The notes: generated from the letters alone by a model not told the origin. 64,000 nucleotides of DNA from Microglena sp. YARC (GCA_022414725.1 CM039466.1:34062771-34126770); one strand, 5' to 3'; positions 10,601 through 22,432 are shown, numbered from the stretch's first letter. A program made the numbers and translations.

Positions 10601-11575
10601 ACCCAACCCAACCCAACCCAACCCAACCCAACCCAACCCAACCAACCAACCCAACCCAACCCAACCCAACCCAACCCAACCCAACCCACCCAACCCAACC
10701 CAACCCAACCCAACCCAACCCAACCCAACCCAACCCAACCCAACCCAACCCAACCCAACCCCAACCCAACCCAACCCAACCCAACCCAACCCAACCCAAC
10801 CCAACCCAACCCAACCCAACCCAACCCAACCCAACCCAACCCAACCCAACCCAACCCAACCCAACCCAACCCAACCCAACCCAACCCAACCCAACCCAAC
10901 CCAACCCAACCCAACCCAACCCAACCAACCCAACCCAACCCAACCCAACCCAACCCAACCCAACCCAACCCAACCCAACCCAACCCAACCCAACCCAACC
11001 CAACCCAACCCAACCCAACCCAACCCAACCCAACCCAACCCAACCAACCCACCCAACCCAACCCAACCCAACCCAACCCAACCCAACCCAACCCAACCCA
11101 ACCCAACCCAACCCCAACCCAACCCAACCCAACCCACCCAACCCAACCAACCCAACCCAACCCAACCCAACCCAACCCAACCCAACCCAACCCAACCCAA
11201 CCCAACCCAACCCAACCCAACCCACCAACCCAACCCAACCCAACCCAACCCAACCCAACCCAACCCAACCCAACCCAACCCAACCCAACCCAACCCAACC
11301 AACCCAACCAACCCAACCCAACCCAACCCAACCCAACCCAACCCAACCAACCAACCCAACCCAACCCAACCCAACCCAACCCAACCCAACCCAACCCAAC
11401 CAACCCAACCCAACCCAACCCAACCAACCCAACCCAACCCAACCCAACCCAACCCAACCCAACCCAACCCAACAACCCAACCCAACCCAACCCAACCCAA
11501 CCCAACCCAACCCAACCCAACCCAACCCAACCCAACCCAACCCAACCCAACCCAACCCAACCCAACCCAACCCAA
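10601..11575 (+). repeat. CCCAA pentanucleotide array, about 1 kb
   Basis: Roughly 190 CCCAA units with occasional units lacking one base or gaining a C, which move the phase. The threonine-glutamine-proline-asparagine and glycine-leucine-tryptophan-valine frames of over 300 residues are products of the repeat. A degenerate edge with CTCAGCTCAACC units runs to about 11690. Confidence 0.97.
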
Positions 11576-11689
11576 CTTAATAACATCAACCCAACTTAAT
11601 AACATCAACCCAACCCTCAGCTCAACCCAACCCAACCCTCAGCTCAACCCAACCTTCAGCTCAAACCAACCCTCAGCTCATGTTTCATT

Positions 11690-11922
11690 GCTTGTGAGAA
11701 ATGGTTGTGAGAAATGCTTGTGAGAAATGCTTGTTTGTGAGAAATGCTTGTGAGAAATGCTTGTGAGAAATGGTTGTGAGAAATGCTTGTGAGAAATGGT
11801 TGTGAGAAATGGTTGTGAGAAATGGTTGTGAGAAATGGTTGTGAGAAATGCTTGTGAGAAATGGTTGTGAGAAATGCTTGTGAGAAATGCTTGGTTGTGA
11901 GAAATGCTTGTGAGAAATGGCA
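11690..11922 (+). repeat. 13-bp minisatellite TGTGAGAAATGST
   Basis: About 17-18 units alternating TGTGAGAAATGCT and TGTGAGAAATGGT, directly joined to a LINE fragment. Confidence 0.9.
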
Positions 11923-13057
11923 TAGAGGTATACTTAAACAAATGTTGGGTGTTTGCCAATCTACTACATCTAATATTATCATGGAAGAGCTGGGTAGAAC
12001 CCCGTTGTGTTTTGCTTGGCTTAAACAAGCTTTGCGCTTCTGGAACAAGACCATACATAAAGAACCTGAGGATCTCATTAGAATGGCTCTTGAGGAATCT
12101 TTTGACTCCAACACTGGCTGGGTTCATGACTTGCGTTGTGCTCTCCACAAGCTAGGATCCAGTAAAAACATCAACATTTTGGAGGCTGTCGATGTCAAAG
12201 GTATTATGTCTAAAGTTTTTGAGTCATGGAGGTTTAAGTACCCAAGTGACACCAATGCAGTTAGAGACATCCCTGATGAGAGAAGGGTTGGCTTTAAACG
12301 CCTCCGATACCAAAAATGGTTCGCAGCCAACAGCAATGATGAGAATGGCTTGATTCCCTTTACATCCGCCTTACATAAGCAGGATCAGATTCGTTCTAAT
12401 AGCACAGTTTAGAATGGGTTCCCATTGGCTGAACACAGAAAGAATGAGGGTGGTGGATAGAGCACACATCCCTCGCTCAATGAGACACTGTCAAATGTGT
12501 GGGTTCCAAAAAACCTGAGGATGAAATGCATATGTTTGAGTGCCCTTTTTATAATGATATTCGCCTCCGCTACCAGAAGCTGTTTACAGATATTTATAGG
12601 CATGTCCATGAGGATACCAACTTAACCGTATGGAATGTGGAATTCTGCGATTCCACATTCAGAACCTTTATGAATGGAAATGGCACTAAGTCTTTTTGGA
12701 GCAACCTAGCCGACTATCTTTCTACTTGTAGAAGAGCAAGACAGGAAGCCCTGGACTGCTTAGTGGCACCGTAATTTATTATCCCTTTTTTTCTTCTTCT
12801 TGTGACTTCTCATTTGTTAGCTTCTTACCTCCGCCACTGTAAGTGGTTGAGATCTGGGTCCGGCTCTAAGGGGTTTAATACCTACGCCACCAAAACGGTG
12901 GTTGGGAGTTTGGTTTGTTTGTCCTCGACACACCCCTGATGTAATGGGGTTTTTTGCTTTGTGGGTGCTTTTTCTTTTTGTTTAAAGCACAGAGTCTCAT
13001 ACACCCTCGCGGTGTCAAGTAGACTTTAACATGTAATGTAATGTAATGTAATGTAAT
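11920..13057 (+). mobile_element. 5'-truncated LINE (family 2), 3' end
   Basis: The C-terminal part of a retroelement protein followed by a 3' UTR and a (TAATG)n tail at about 13030-13057. One frame runs to 12412 with LGVCQST, ELGRTPL and WLKQALRFWNK phrases typical of the region after the reverse transcriptase. After a frame change near 12412-12490 the frame reads CQMCGF, then HMFEC, a C-x2-C...H-x4-C zinc finger (about 12490-12550), and stops at 12772. A copy of the last ~460 bp lies at 22757-23218. The frameshift and missing 5' part make it non-functional. Confidence 0.75.
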
Positions 13058-13261
13058 TCATCCTCAATACATAACACCACTTGTTGGGGTTCAGTACACC
13101 AATGCTAGCTTTTCAACTGCCTAATCTGCTTAGTATGCTCCCTGGTTGCCGGGGGTATCGCAAGGGGGGACTTCGTATTGGAAGACGGCGAGCAGCCCAG
13201 ACTTGGCTGAAAACCATGCAACAATTAAATAAATATCAATACCCCATGACCTGAACCCTTC

Positions 13262-13445
13262 CAGGGTACTTCCAAGCGCGCGCTGACGCGCTGCCTTTTT
13301 GAGCCCCACTGCATGTTTCGCGCAGTTTTTTGCAACCCCCTGTGGGCGCAGCAAGCAATTTTTGCGCTTTTTGCACTACAAAGCACATTTTTTTGTTTTC
13401 AAGTGCGCTAAAGCGCTGGCCAATTTGGTCAATGGAAGTGCCCTG
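13262..13445. mobile_element. hAT-type MITE, family A, copy 3
   Basis: 184 bp with ends CAGGGTACTTCCA and TGGAAGTGCCCTG and a perfect 8-bp duplication AACCCTTC (13254-13261, 13446-13453). The left arm of the inverted duplication has no element at the matching place (near 8640-8655). Confidence 0.92.
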
Positions 13446-13455
13446 AACCCTTCAT

Positions 13456-13622
13456 GTGCAGGAGTTCACCAACATGCACAACAGTGATGTGATGAGACTG
13501 CGGCGCTGCAGCTATGCACTCAGTCTGATCCTGCTGGCTGCTACTACTTCTGTGCTTGGAGCTGCCTCCTCCGTTTCAGACAAAGCCATGGGGAGGCCAG
13601 ACAAGTACTTGCGCACCCAGGT
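13456..13622 (+). CDS. First exon of a predicted secreted or membrane protein (paralog 2)
   Basis: Opens with ATG at 13456 (or an inner ATG before RLRRC). A hydrophobic core SLILLAATTSVLG forms a signal peptide, then SSVSDKAMGRPDKYLRTQ precedes a donor-like site (CAG, then GTATGTGGG). Nearly the same peptide as the minus-strand paralog at 8448-8632, and it differs mainly by substitutions rather than indels, which suggests the exon was coding when duplicated. Downstream exons were not found. Function unknown. Confidence 0.5.
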
Positions 13623-13656
13623 ATGTGGGACCCATGATTGCCTATGTTTCTGTTTT

Positions 13657-13775
13657 CACTGCTAATTAGGGGGGTCAATGTCCCATTTTTATTGGGCTTT
13701 TAAGGGTGCATTCTGGGTGGGAAGGGCATTCAAGGGTTGCAGAAAGGGTGCCGAAGACCCCCCTGATTTGCAGTG
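13657..13775. mobile_element. CACTG-end MITE (family C), copy 4
   Basis: 119 bp from CACTGCTAATTAGGGGGG to CCCCCCTGATTTGCAGTG, flanked by TTT on both sides. It lies in the putative intron just after the signal-peptide exon. Confidence 0.8.
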
Positions 13776-14013
13776 TTTGGGCTACGCATGGCAGCTTCTA
13801 GCCAGCTCCATTAGCCAGGAAGTGGTTCCGTACAAAAGCATGTAGCTGCGTTGGAATGCTAGCCATGTCAGCTTTCAGATGCACCACGGGCTAGCTTCAG
13901 GTTAAAAACAATGGCCAAAGACGGGGAAAAGGAGCTGCCTAGAACTATAGAAGCTGCTACTAGTACCTCAAAAATGGTGGATGAGGTATGAAATCAATGG
14001 TGTCACTCATGTA

Positions 14014-14149
14014 TAGGGATCGGCATATCATATGATATCATACAAATTGCATCATTTGATATTGTATTTAAATGGTAACTTTGGCCTATTCAGACTGCCG
14101 GCATCATATGATGACATGATATCATATGATATCATACTGCTGTTCCCTA
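14014..14149. mobile_element. hAT-type MITE, family B, copy 1
   Basis: 136 bp starting TAGGGATCGGCA and ending TGTTCCCTA, with an 8-bp near-duplication CTCATGTA/CTTACGTA. The interior is built of CATATGATATCATA palindromes. The empty site is preserved in the left arm near 8050-8070. Confidence 0.85.
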
Positions 14150-14278
14150 CTTACGTATGAGCGTGCAGTTTGAGATACCTGACTGAGGCCACTGTTGGTC
14201 GGCCCGTCGGCAAATGACCTATGCAGCGACACCACAATACGGTTATCGGAATCGCATTTGTTTGCGAAATCGCTGGTT

Positions 14279-14393
14279 GGTCTGATCATATCCCTAGTTT
14301 GGTCAGATGAATGCCCTAGTTTATCTGGCCTGATGACATCCCTAGTTTGGTCTGATCATATTCCTAGTTTGATCTGATCATATCCCTAGTTTG
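14279..14393 (+). repeat. Degenerate CTGATCATATCCCTAGTTTG repeat
   Basis: Four to five imperfect units of about 22-28 bp ending in CCTAGTTTG. Confidence 0.75.
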
Positions 14394-16300
14394 ATAAAGG
14401 GGGTAGTGAGGAAGTTTTGTTCATATACCTATGTCCGGTCTTTTTCGGAAGTTTTTGTAATCTGCCTCCCCCCCCTCCCCCCCCAAAAGGCCCATATCTC
14501 CTCCAGAAATCATAATAAGGGGGTCAAAGTAGGGTCTATAATGATCCCCTTGACGAGCTCTATCCATTTGTGGTCTTACATTTGGATTTGATCAAAGTTC
14601 GACAACATGGTCAAGCATAATAGGAAGCATGCCCGCTTTCATAGGCCTGATTGTTCAGGCTAGGGTTCGCCTATGTTTTGTTTGCATGTTACAGTCCAAG
14701 GGTAGCCTTTTAGACTAAAGGGACTGACCCAATCTCTAATAATCAAGATAATTATGGAACGTCAGGAGGGGCTAGATCCGGGCTAGATGAACCAAATTAC
14801 CTAGTAGGTCTGCAGTAGGTAGACAGTTTATCGATGTGTCCATGTCAAGGTAGAGCCCTAAATATAGCTGTAGAACAGTCCAGCTACACTATTTGATCGT
14901 CCTTTATTAGATCTCAGTTAGCGAGAGTCTGGTACTTTACTCCGAAACTTTGACCGTACCTGGCCAGTCTTGAGCTCGACGCCCTTGAGCTTGGCCACAA
15001 GATCGGTGTATCTTTACTGCACTTGCTGAGCCGTGAGCTTGCTCTTGCCAAAGCAGATCACTTTCTTCATCACCTCATCAGGGCTGATTGCATAATTTTA
15101 GTCTGAGTAGTTTACACGTTAGACTCAATGGAGTGAAGATGGAGTTAATCGCAACAGGGCGATATTTAAGGAATATCTAATGCGTACTTCTTAGTACTGC
15201 AGGGGCGGCAGACAACACGGGACCTGGGGGGAACAGGGACTGGTGTGAACTTTGCTCACTCAGGTCCGACATATAAGTCGGACAATAACCCCCCCCCCCA
15301 ATTTGAGGTATTCTTGAGATCAAGAATTCCTGGAATTAACTGAGGGGCATAAGAAATTAATGTAGATATAAAAGGGAGATAATGACTGAGGGCTGGTCTG
15401 CTTCAGTCAAGGACTAGATAATAAAATCATTCAGGTCAGTACTTTAGGGAAGGGAGCACCTGTGGGGTCTCAAAGTCAATAGATCACTATAGGTATCTGT
15501 GCTTTGATGAAACTACAGGGAAGCTGCAGGATCAATCTAAACTGCTGAGCTGTAGGGAAGCTGCAGAGAATCTAAAGGGAAGCTGCAGGGATACTAGGCT
15601 GCAGGGAAGCTGCATGGAAGCTAAATTAGGGACTTAAATATATCTATAATGTATAGCACATGATGCTTGAGACTTGTAAGGTCTGGAAACTGATTCCCAC
15701 CCATGATTTGGGAGGTGAGCCTGGGGAAACGTTCTTAATCAGAGAAGGTATCATGTGGGCTAGAGGTGAGACAACTGCAAATACAGCAAAATAGTGCCAT
15801 GGTCAAGGTGGATAAAGACTATAAAAAATGTGGCTGTACATGGGGCAGAACAAGTTTAATTCCTAGAGTGTTCATTCCTATCAGGATCCAAATAATGCTA
15901 TGAGTCATGGCCACTAAGTGCCATGAGGGGAGTAACCATCCAGGGTCAGTAGCTCGGTAGATGCAAGGTAGCTAGAATTGCTGCAGTGTCGCTAGGAGCT
16001 GCAGGTCAGCTCGGAGCTGCTAGGGAGCCGCAGGGCAGGTGGGAAGTGCTGGGGAGCTGAATATCAACTTAGCATTACTAGGAAGCTGCAGGAGCTGTGA
16101 GCTGTGAGCTGTGAGATGAGCATTATCTTAATCCCCCTCTAGTTCGACATTCTATTCAGGCATATACCTCCAGAATGTCGAAACACAATGCGGGAACTGT
16201 TACACCTAACTGATTTTAAGGCGGTAGGTGGTTCATATGATTGTGTCAGGCTAGGAGGGTATCGCTCCTGCGAGCGGATGTGATTAGAAACTCAACAGTG
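14394..16300. other. Non-coding stretch with GCTGCAGGGAA minisatellite
   Basis: No gene seen. Holds a truncated family D copy (14688-14750) and two clusters of AAGCTGCAGGGAAGCTGC-like units (about 15515-15640 and 15960-16130), ending in a short GTGAGCT repeat. Confidence 0.65.
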
Positions 16301-17190
16301 TACATACGTCAGTGCATGGGCATCAGTGCATGTGCATCTGTACATCAGTACATCTGTACGCCAGTGCATGTTCAGTACATCTGTGAGTGACAGTACATCA
16401 GTGCATGTACAGTACATCAGTTCGTCAGTGCAAGCATAGTACATCAGTGCATGCACAGTACATCAGTACATCAGTGAATGACAGTACATCAGTGCATGTA
16501 CAGTACATCAGTTCGTCAGTGCACGCATAGTACATCAGTGCATGCACAGTACATCAGTACATCAGTGAATGACAGTACATTAGTGCATGTACAGTACATC
16601 AGTACATCAGATGATGTAAATTACATCTGTGCAGTGCAGTATCTACAGTACATCAGTGCGTTTTGCAGTACAGTACATCAGTACATCAGTACATCATGCA
16701 CAGTACATCAGTACATCAGTGCATGGACAGTACATCAGTGAATGACTATACATCAGTTCATGTACGTCTGTGCATGGACAATTATGTTACATCCAAATCA
16801 AATCAGCAGAGGAGGGTATCGCTCGCTCACTAAGGATTTATAATCTGCATGCAAATGAAAGTCAATTTAATCAGAGCATGTCAAGTGCACATACAATCAG
16901 CGGTACTGCAATTCATACAGATTATTATGCAGATCGGCACATCATCAGTGCATCAGATCAGTACATCTGTGCATCATATATATGTGCATTGTGACATGTA
17001 CAGTACTTCAGTACATCGGTACATCAGTACATCATGCACAGTACATCAGTACATCAGTGCATGTACAGTACATGTCCAGTACGTCAGTAAATCAGTACAG
17101 TACAGTTCATTCCTTCCCATCAATGCAGTACAGTATGTACAGTACATATGTGCATCAGTACATCAGCACAGTACAGTTCACTCCTCCCCA
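16300..17190 (+). repeat. CAGTACAT satellite
   Basis: Two blocks (16300-16790, 16985-17170) of 8-bp units CAGTACAT and CAGTGCAT, with a higher-order repeat of about 100 bp visible at 16390-16590. Non-coding. Confidence 0.85.
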
Positions 17191-17963
17191 TGCATCCTTC
17201 ACAAGTTTACCCTTCATCCGATACCCACAAGGATGCGTAGTTGCTTTCATTTCCTGTGGAAGTAGCGGGGTAAGGGCAGGTGGGGGACGCCTCGGAAGGC
17301 AGAGGTGAGGGAAGGGTGGCATGATCTATTGATGGTGATCATGTCAGGAATGGGAATGACAGTATGCTTCCATGTGGTGGTAATGGTACCGTGCTCAGCA
17401 GAGCAGGATGAATTATCAGATGATGAGTTTGATGTTGAGGTGGATGTTGTGTTGTGCTCAGCAGAGCAGGATGGGGTCTCAGAAGTGTCGTCCTCATCAA
17501 GTATCGTTGATGGGGAAAGCGCTGCAGCATGTGATAGATCAGGTGGAAGAGCAGGTACACCTACAGGTGAGCATGCAATGATCACCACTTCATAATAACG
17601 TAACGGTCACCCCCCATGCAAGTGGTCAGCTCTGTCCCCATCATCATTGTGGACAGGTGCTATGACAGTAGGGGTATAATCAAATTTAGGACCAAACCTT
17701 CCTCTGATGTAGTGTATCATGGCATGAGGAGCATCAGAGTACTGGCATAGTAATCATACTGATAACTTATAAGGACTTATAAGTTGGACAATAACACATA
17801 AGTGGCCACTTCTGTGTCTGAGATTTCATGTTGGGAACCTGAAGATGGGTGAGCAACAGCCCACTTTTCTAGGAATGGCACCACTGGGTCCCCAATGGAA
17901 GGCTGAAATGAGCGTGGTAAACCTGAGGTGCCTACTTATCTCATCAGAGACCTACCTCACAAA
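17191..17963. other. Stretch with one unassigned short open frame
   Basis: A plus-strand frame at 17305-17595 (96 codons) has an acidic/serine-rich composition and two copies of a 63-bp phrase encoding CSAEQD. I do not recognise it and it may be chance. Nothing else seen. Confidence 0.4.
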
Positions 17964-18170
17964 GTGGTTCGTAATATGGTTAGATTCGGAACTTCCTCTC
18001 ACTACCAGAAGATGGAAACTGATAGATGGAAGCGACCCATTGTCTCGTGGAATGATTGAGCGTGGCCTCTGTGTGATTCTGGAACCGTTCAAGATGAACA
18101 TCATGTGGTTTTTGAATGTTCTGACGAAGCCTTGAATATAAGGACCCGATTTCCCGTTCTGTGAGCAAAA
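17964..18170 (+). pseudogene. LINE C-terminal remnant
   Basis: A short frame with RWKRPIV, one internal stop (WND then TGA), then CDSGTVQDEHHVVFEC: a C-terminal finger of the kind that ends many algal LINE proteins. Only this piece is recognisable. Confidence 0.55.
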
Positions 18171-18417
18171 TGATTCCTGTACATTATCTAATGTGTAGGA
18201 CTGTTAATATTGTACACCATTTTCAATTATTGTGATATATCGTACGAGTATCGTACCGTACACCCTTTTCTTTGAAAATCAGTGTGAAATCAAGGGGATA
18301 ATACAGGAAATACCCATTTACATGTCCATGCAGAAACAATCAAGTCAAATGATCCAATCATGAAGAAGACAGAATTATGATATTAGTGTGCTCGATTATT
18401 AGTAGGATACATAACAA

Positions 18418-19100
18418 TTAAGGGCGCCTGGAGGCGTGTCCCGAATGAAATTTTCCAAGTTATGGATAATCTGAGTTCTGAATTGAAAACATTTTAATTC
18501 ACTTTAATTGTATTTAATGTGATTTGAGACATTTTACTGGAAAGCTGATTTTTAAGCAGCACTGAACGTGCCTGTACTGTTATGAAAACCACATACCGTA
18601 TGTAGATCGGCTCTATGTTTTGAATTTGATGCACACAAAATGAGGCCAAGGCCCCTGGCGGAAAAGACAGTCGCGATTGTCCCCAAAGGGGCCCACTAGC
18701 AATAGGTCTACCCCAAGTGGCCCTAAGTAGGTATTGCATGTTTGGGCTGGGCAGAACGTACATTTCAGGTCTGGGTTGGACGGGACGTCCCATTCCGGCA
18801 GTTCGTGGCCACCAGGCTGCCACGCTGGCGGATGTAGGTTCTGCGTCTCATTTCTCCTATCTCTGTTTGTGCACAAGCACCAAGGTCGGCGGAAACGCCA
18901 AACAGTTGAGTGGACGCATTAAATGTATTGCACTCATAGAATGAAGGGTTATTTGCAGTGCATGTGGATATCTTCGTTGATGCTGGCGGTAGTACCTTAG
19001 TTGGCGTGGCTTGATGTTCCAGGTGGTCGCCCACGGGACTCACCCCACCCACGGATGTGTGCATAAGATACGTGCTAATTATAGCTGTGCCGAAGGGGAA
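18418..19100 (+). repeat. Interspersed repeat family E, copy 1
   Basis: Starts TTAAGGGCGCCTGGAGG, then TCCCGAATGAAAT, an AT-rich body, TTTTAAGCAG, ATGTAGATCGGCT, TTTGATGCA and GTATTGCATGTTTGGGC, ending near CTAATTATAGCTGTG. Collinear with 39012-39660; a truncated copy at 23291-23495. Non-coding, unclassified. 19101-19474 shows nothing beyond AT-rich sequence. Confidence 0.65.
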
Positions 19101-19474
19101 GGTTTCATGGATTTTGATGTTTAAATGTTTTCGCCTCGGATTTGTGAGATCATTTATATTCTCAAACGCATGCATACGCACATGTTTGCATGGTTTAAAT
19201 TTGACATGTTAGCTCAAGACACCCTTACATCAAATTGATAATCGTTCATTGCAGCTGTTTGGCCCAACCTGAGCTCGTGAATTGTGATGCACATATGTGC
19301 TCTTATGCGAATTTGACTGAGGTAAACAAGTCTTATAATTTTTATAAGATATATAATGCCTGTATAATGTTTATTTTTGTGTTGTTCATGAAACCTGAAA
19401 ATGCTGTTTTGTGACTAATATATTTTTTCTCTACATGATCCCTTCTTCCATTTGTTTTCAATCGGGTATATATC

Positions 19475-19564
19475 TGTCAGCGTGAACTACTAGGACACGA
19501 GTGCATCATTGGTATCTGATCAGATGCCAATGATGCACTCGTGTCCTAGTAGTTCACGCTGACA
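19475..19564. repeat. 90-bp near-perfect palindrome
   Basis: Two 45-bp arms differing at one position, no spacer, centred on CTGATCAG and ending TGTCAGCG/CGCTGACA. ATATC flanks it on both sides (19470-19474, 19565-19569), suggesting a small foldback insertion with a 5-bp target duplication. Confidence 0.9.
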
Positions 19565-19895
19565 ATATCGTACGTCATAGGGCGATATAGGGCGGTGTAG
19601 GGCGATATACTGAATTCCCAGGCCCAGGCTCATTGCAAGGAAATCCCAGGCTGAGGTACTCCTGACGAGAATCGAACCACTGACCCCGAGTTGTAAGATT
19701 GCAGACCAGTTGTAGACCAGTTGCGCACGAGCAGACCAGTCGTTCTCCTCTGCAAATCCAAAGGCGGCTTTTTGTTCAACTGTTGGCCTTGCTTCGAGTT
19801 TATCTGTTTTCCGGTTTTTAGTATGATATCAGTGCGATATAAGTTACGAATGTCGTAATATCGTATGATGTCAGTTCTGGTGATTGTGATATATC

Positions 19896-20069
19896 TAGGG
19901 AACGGCAACTAATATTAGTGTTTGAAAAACTAATATTAACTAATATTATTATTGTGTCACAATAATATTAGTTTTTAAATAAATTTTAAATTATGGTGAG
20001 ACGGCTCGTCCGACTAATATTATATAATATTATTTATTCACTAATATTATATAACATGGCCGACCCCTA
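19896..20069. mobile_element. hAT-type MITE, family B2 (AATATTAG-rich), copy 1
   Basis: 174 bp from TAGGGAACGGCAAC to GGCCGACCCCTA with a perfect 8-bp duplication GATATATC (19888-19895, 20070-20077). Inverted AATATTAG blocks inside. Confidence 0.9.
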
Positions 20070-21200
20070 GATATATCCCGAAATGTCGTACAATACATAT
20101 ACCGCTGGGTATAGCTAGGGATCGGCATATCCTATGATGTTGGCCCAAAACTTGAACTTAAACTTGGTTACGTAGCTTCAGCCAGCAATTTGGCTGCTCC
20201 CCGTCTTCGGCAGTAAACAAATGATTACCAGGAAAATGTAAACTTGAACCAATAACTTTTTCTTCTTTTTTCTTTTTCATTTGCCGTTGGTCCGCCCCCT
20301 AGCGATACTTACACGAAATCGTCAAATCTTCACATCGTCAAATCTTCAAATTTTCCCAAGAAAGCCGGTCAAATCAGCCGGTTAAACTTACTTCCACGCA
20401 ACCCTTGTTCGATTCCCGGGGGCGGATTACCTCGGAGCGCCCTTTTTCGCGTCAGATCTCAGGTTTGCGGACTGTGGACGCGGCGTTTTCATTTCTCGTT
20501 TGATTGTTTCCCTCCTGTCCTGTGTACTCAATCTAGGGACCTGGAGCATGTCTACAATTTTCCTTTGGGAAATTTGCATCTCCGTGCCTCTCACAGCTCA
20601 TTACTTCAGCGCATTGTGCTTGACAAGGAAATCTGCTGTTTCGCACTTGTTCCTGCAGGTTGCCCAGTAGCAACTGTAGCCTCGGGAGTTGTTGCACCTG
20701 CCTCCATGGAACTTCGGGGAGTCAGTGAGCTATTAAGTTCATTAGCCTTACAGGCCACCAAGTTGAATAATAATGCCATGCCACAAGGGGGGGGGGGGAG
20801 GGGCAAAAACAAAAGTGAAATACACCATCCCCAAAAAGTGCTGAGGCACCCTTCTGCAGCCCCCCCCCCCCCTGGCTCCGGAACCCACAGTACAGCCAGT
20901 ATCTCAGCCACCACTTAGTGTTATGGTTTCTTATTATGCTCATATCACAGGGTTTTTAAAGGCCTATACATTGAGGTTGGTCTCGAGTCCATTGGGGATG
21001 TTTGAAGCATATAAAATCATCATCATCAATGTCACCTTGTTTGGTGGGGCTTGGGGGTCAGGGCCCCTTGGCCCCTAATGTGCCCACCTTCAATACTCTT
21101 CAACAATCAGGTATTCAATAACCAGGTCTTCAATCCAAGCTTCAATTGGGCATTAAATATTCAGGTCTTTAATAATCACTAATGTACAGTGATTTTTCTA
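20070..21200. other. Non-coding stretch
   Basis: Begins with the end of another TAGGGATCGGCA element (about 20113) and a dispersed phrase (GCTGCTCCCCGTCTTCGG). Short G10 and C12 runs near 20790 and 20860. No convincing gene. Confidence 0.5.
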
Positions 21201-21204
21201 AGGA

Positions 21205-21400
21205 ATTGGGCATAAACATTAAGTATATGGCAGCCATATACCCAGGGGTAGACTTTGGTAGGGCAGAAACATTAAGTATATGGCAGCCATATACCCAGGT
21301 GTAGACTTTGGTGGGACGGAAACATTAAGCACCGTATATGGCAGCCATATACTCAGGTATAGATTTTGAAAAGCACAAACATTAAGTATCTGGCACGCCC
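21205..21400 (+). repeat. ~60-bp tandem repeat
   Basis: Three to four units containing ACATTAAGTATATGGCAGCC and GTAGACTTTG. Confidence 0.8.
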
Positions 21401-21824
21401 GATACTGGTTACAAGATGTTCCATTAAAATCGGGCTGTCAAATTTGCTGTGTAAAAAAGTACTGTGTCACTTAAACTTCAATTATAAATAAATCCATTTC
21501 TGTGGTATTACTATTACTGATTACTCTTTATGGTACTATTTACTAATACTATTTACTATTACTACCGTACTCGTAAATCTTCCAACGATTGGTTGGCCTA
21601 GAAAACAATCTTGGTTGCAAATTCTGGTTACCTATGTCGGACCTATGTTACCATTTTTGACAGCCCTAGGCAACTGGCCCCAGTCAGTTATTGTTTTCAA
21701 ACGTGGCAGGCTTTTTTGAATATCGACCGTCCATCGTCGAGCGTCCATCCTCCCTGTCAACCACGTGGCCACGTCACCACGACCTGGTGGTGACCTGCGC
21801 GCTGCTCCACCCAAGCATCCTAAA

Positions 21825-21990
21825 GCCAGAAACATTAAGTATATGGCACGCCCGATGCTCCAGCCAAAGCATCCGAAAGCCTGAAACATTAAGTATATGG
21901 CACGCCCGATGCTCCAGCCAAAGCATATGACAGACGTAAACATTAAGTATATGGCACGCCCGATGCTCCACCCAGAGATCTGAAATCCGA
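21825..21990 (+). repeat. ~57-bp tandem repeat related to 21205-21400
   Basis: Three units containing ACATTAAGTATATGGCACG and CCCGATGCTCCA plus a fourth partial; same opening phrase as the preceding array but a different second half. Confidence 0.8.
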
Positions 21991-22390
21991 AAACATTACC
22001 CACACCTGGGAGCCCGATGGACCAAAACGGAAATAAACATTATTAATCGGGCATGCCCGTTAAATCGGGCTTAAAAAAGTCATTGCTAATGTATGTATGG
22101 CTGAAGGGCACAATGTAGTCCTTTACAACATGTGGTCTTAGTTGGTGACGTCATCGACCACTATTCTCCAGAACAATGCCGGCGCGTCTACTAGGGATGC
22201 CTCAAGCCGCACTTCAACTCGCTCCCTTTGCACACACTGGGCATAATGTGTGCTGGGTCTCTCCCCCAATAGCACATATGGACTGGTATTTAGTAGAGGA
22301 ACACCCTAGTTCAACTCCCATGTCATTCTGAAGGCTAGACAAAAGTGCCTAAAAAGTACCTAAATTTTTGAAAATATCAGATTTTCTCCT

Positions 22391-22394
<4 letters not shown>

Positions 22395-22431
<37 letters not shown>
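22395..22431. repeat. Poly-C tract
   Basis: About 37 uninterrupted C following TCCTTCC; a T-rich run follows at 22469-22485. Confidence 0.95.

Positions 22432-22432
<1 letters not shown>

Larger units (their letters stand above)
13122..14290. repeat. Right arm of the inverted segmental duplication
   Basis: Inverse counterpart of 7925-9025, with two hAT-type MITEs (13262-13445, 14014-14149) absent from the left arm. Confidence 0.85.

Noticed and set aside
10439..11723. Open frames of 320-400 codons on both strands over the CCCAA array
   Set aside because: A 5-bp repeat without stop codons keeps all frames open; no non-repeat domain is attached.
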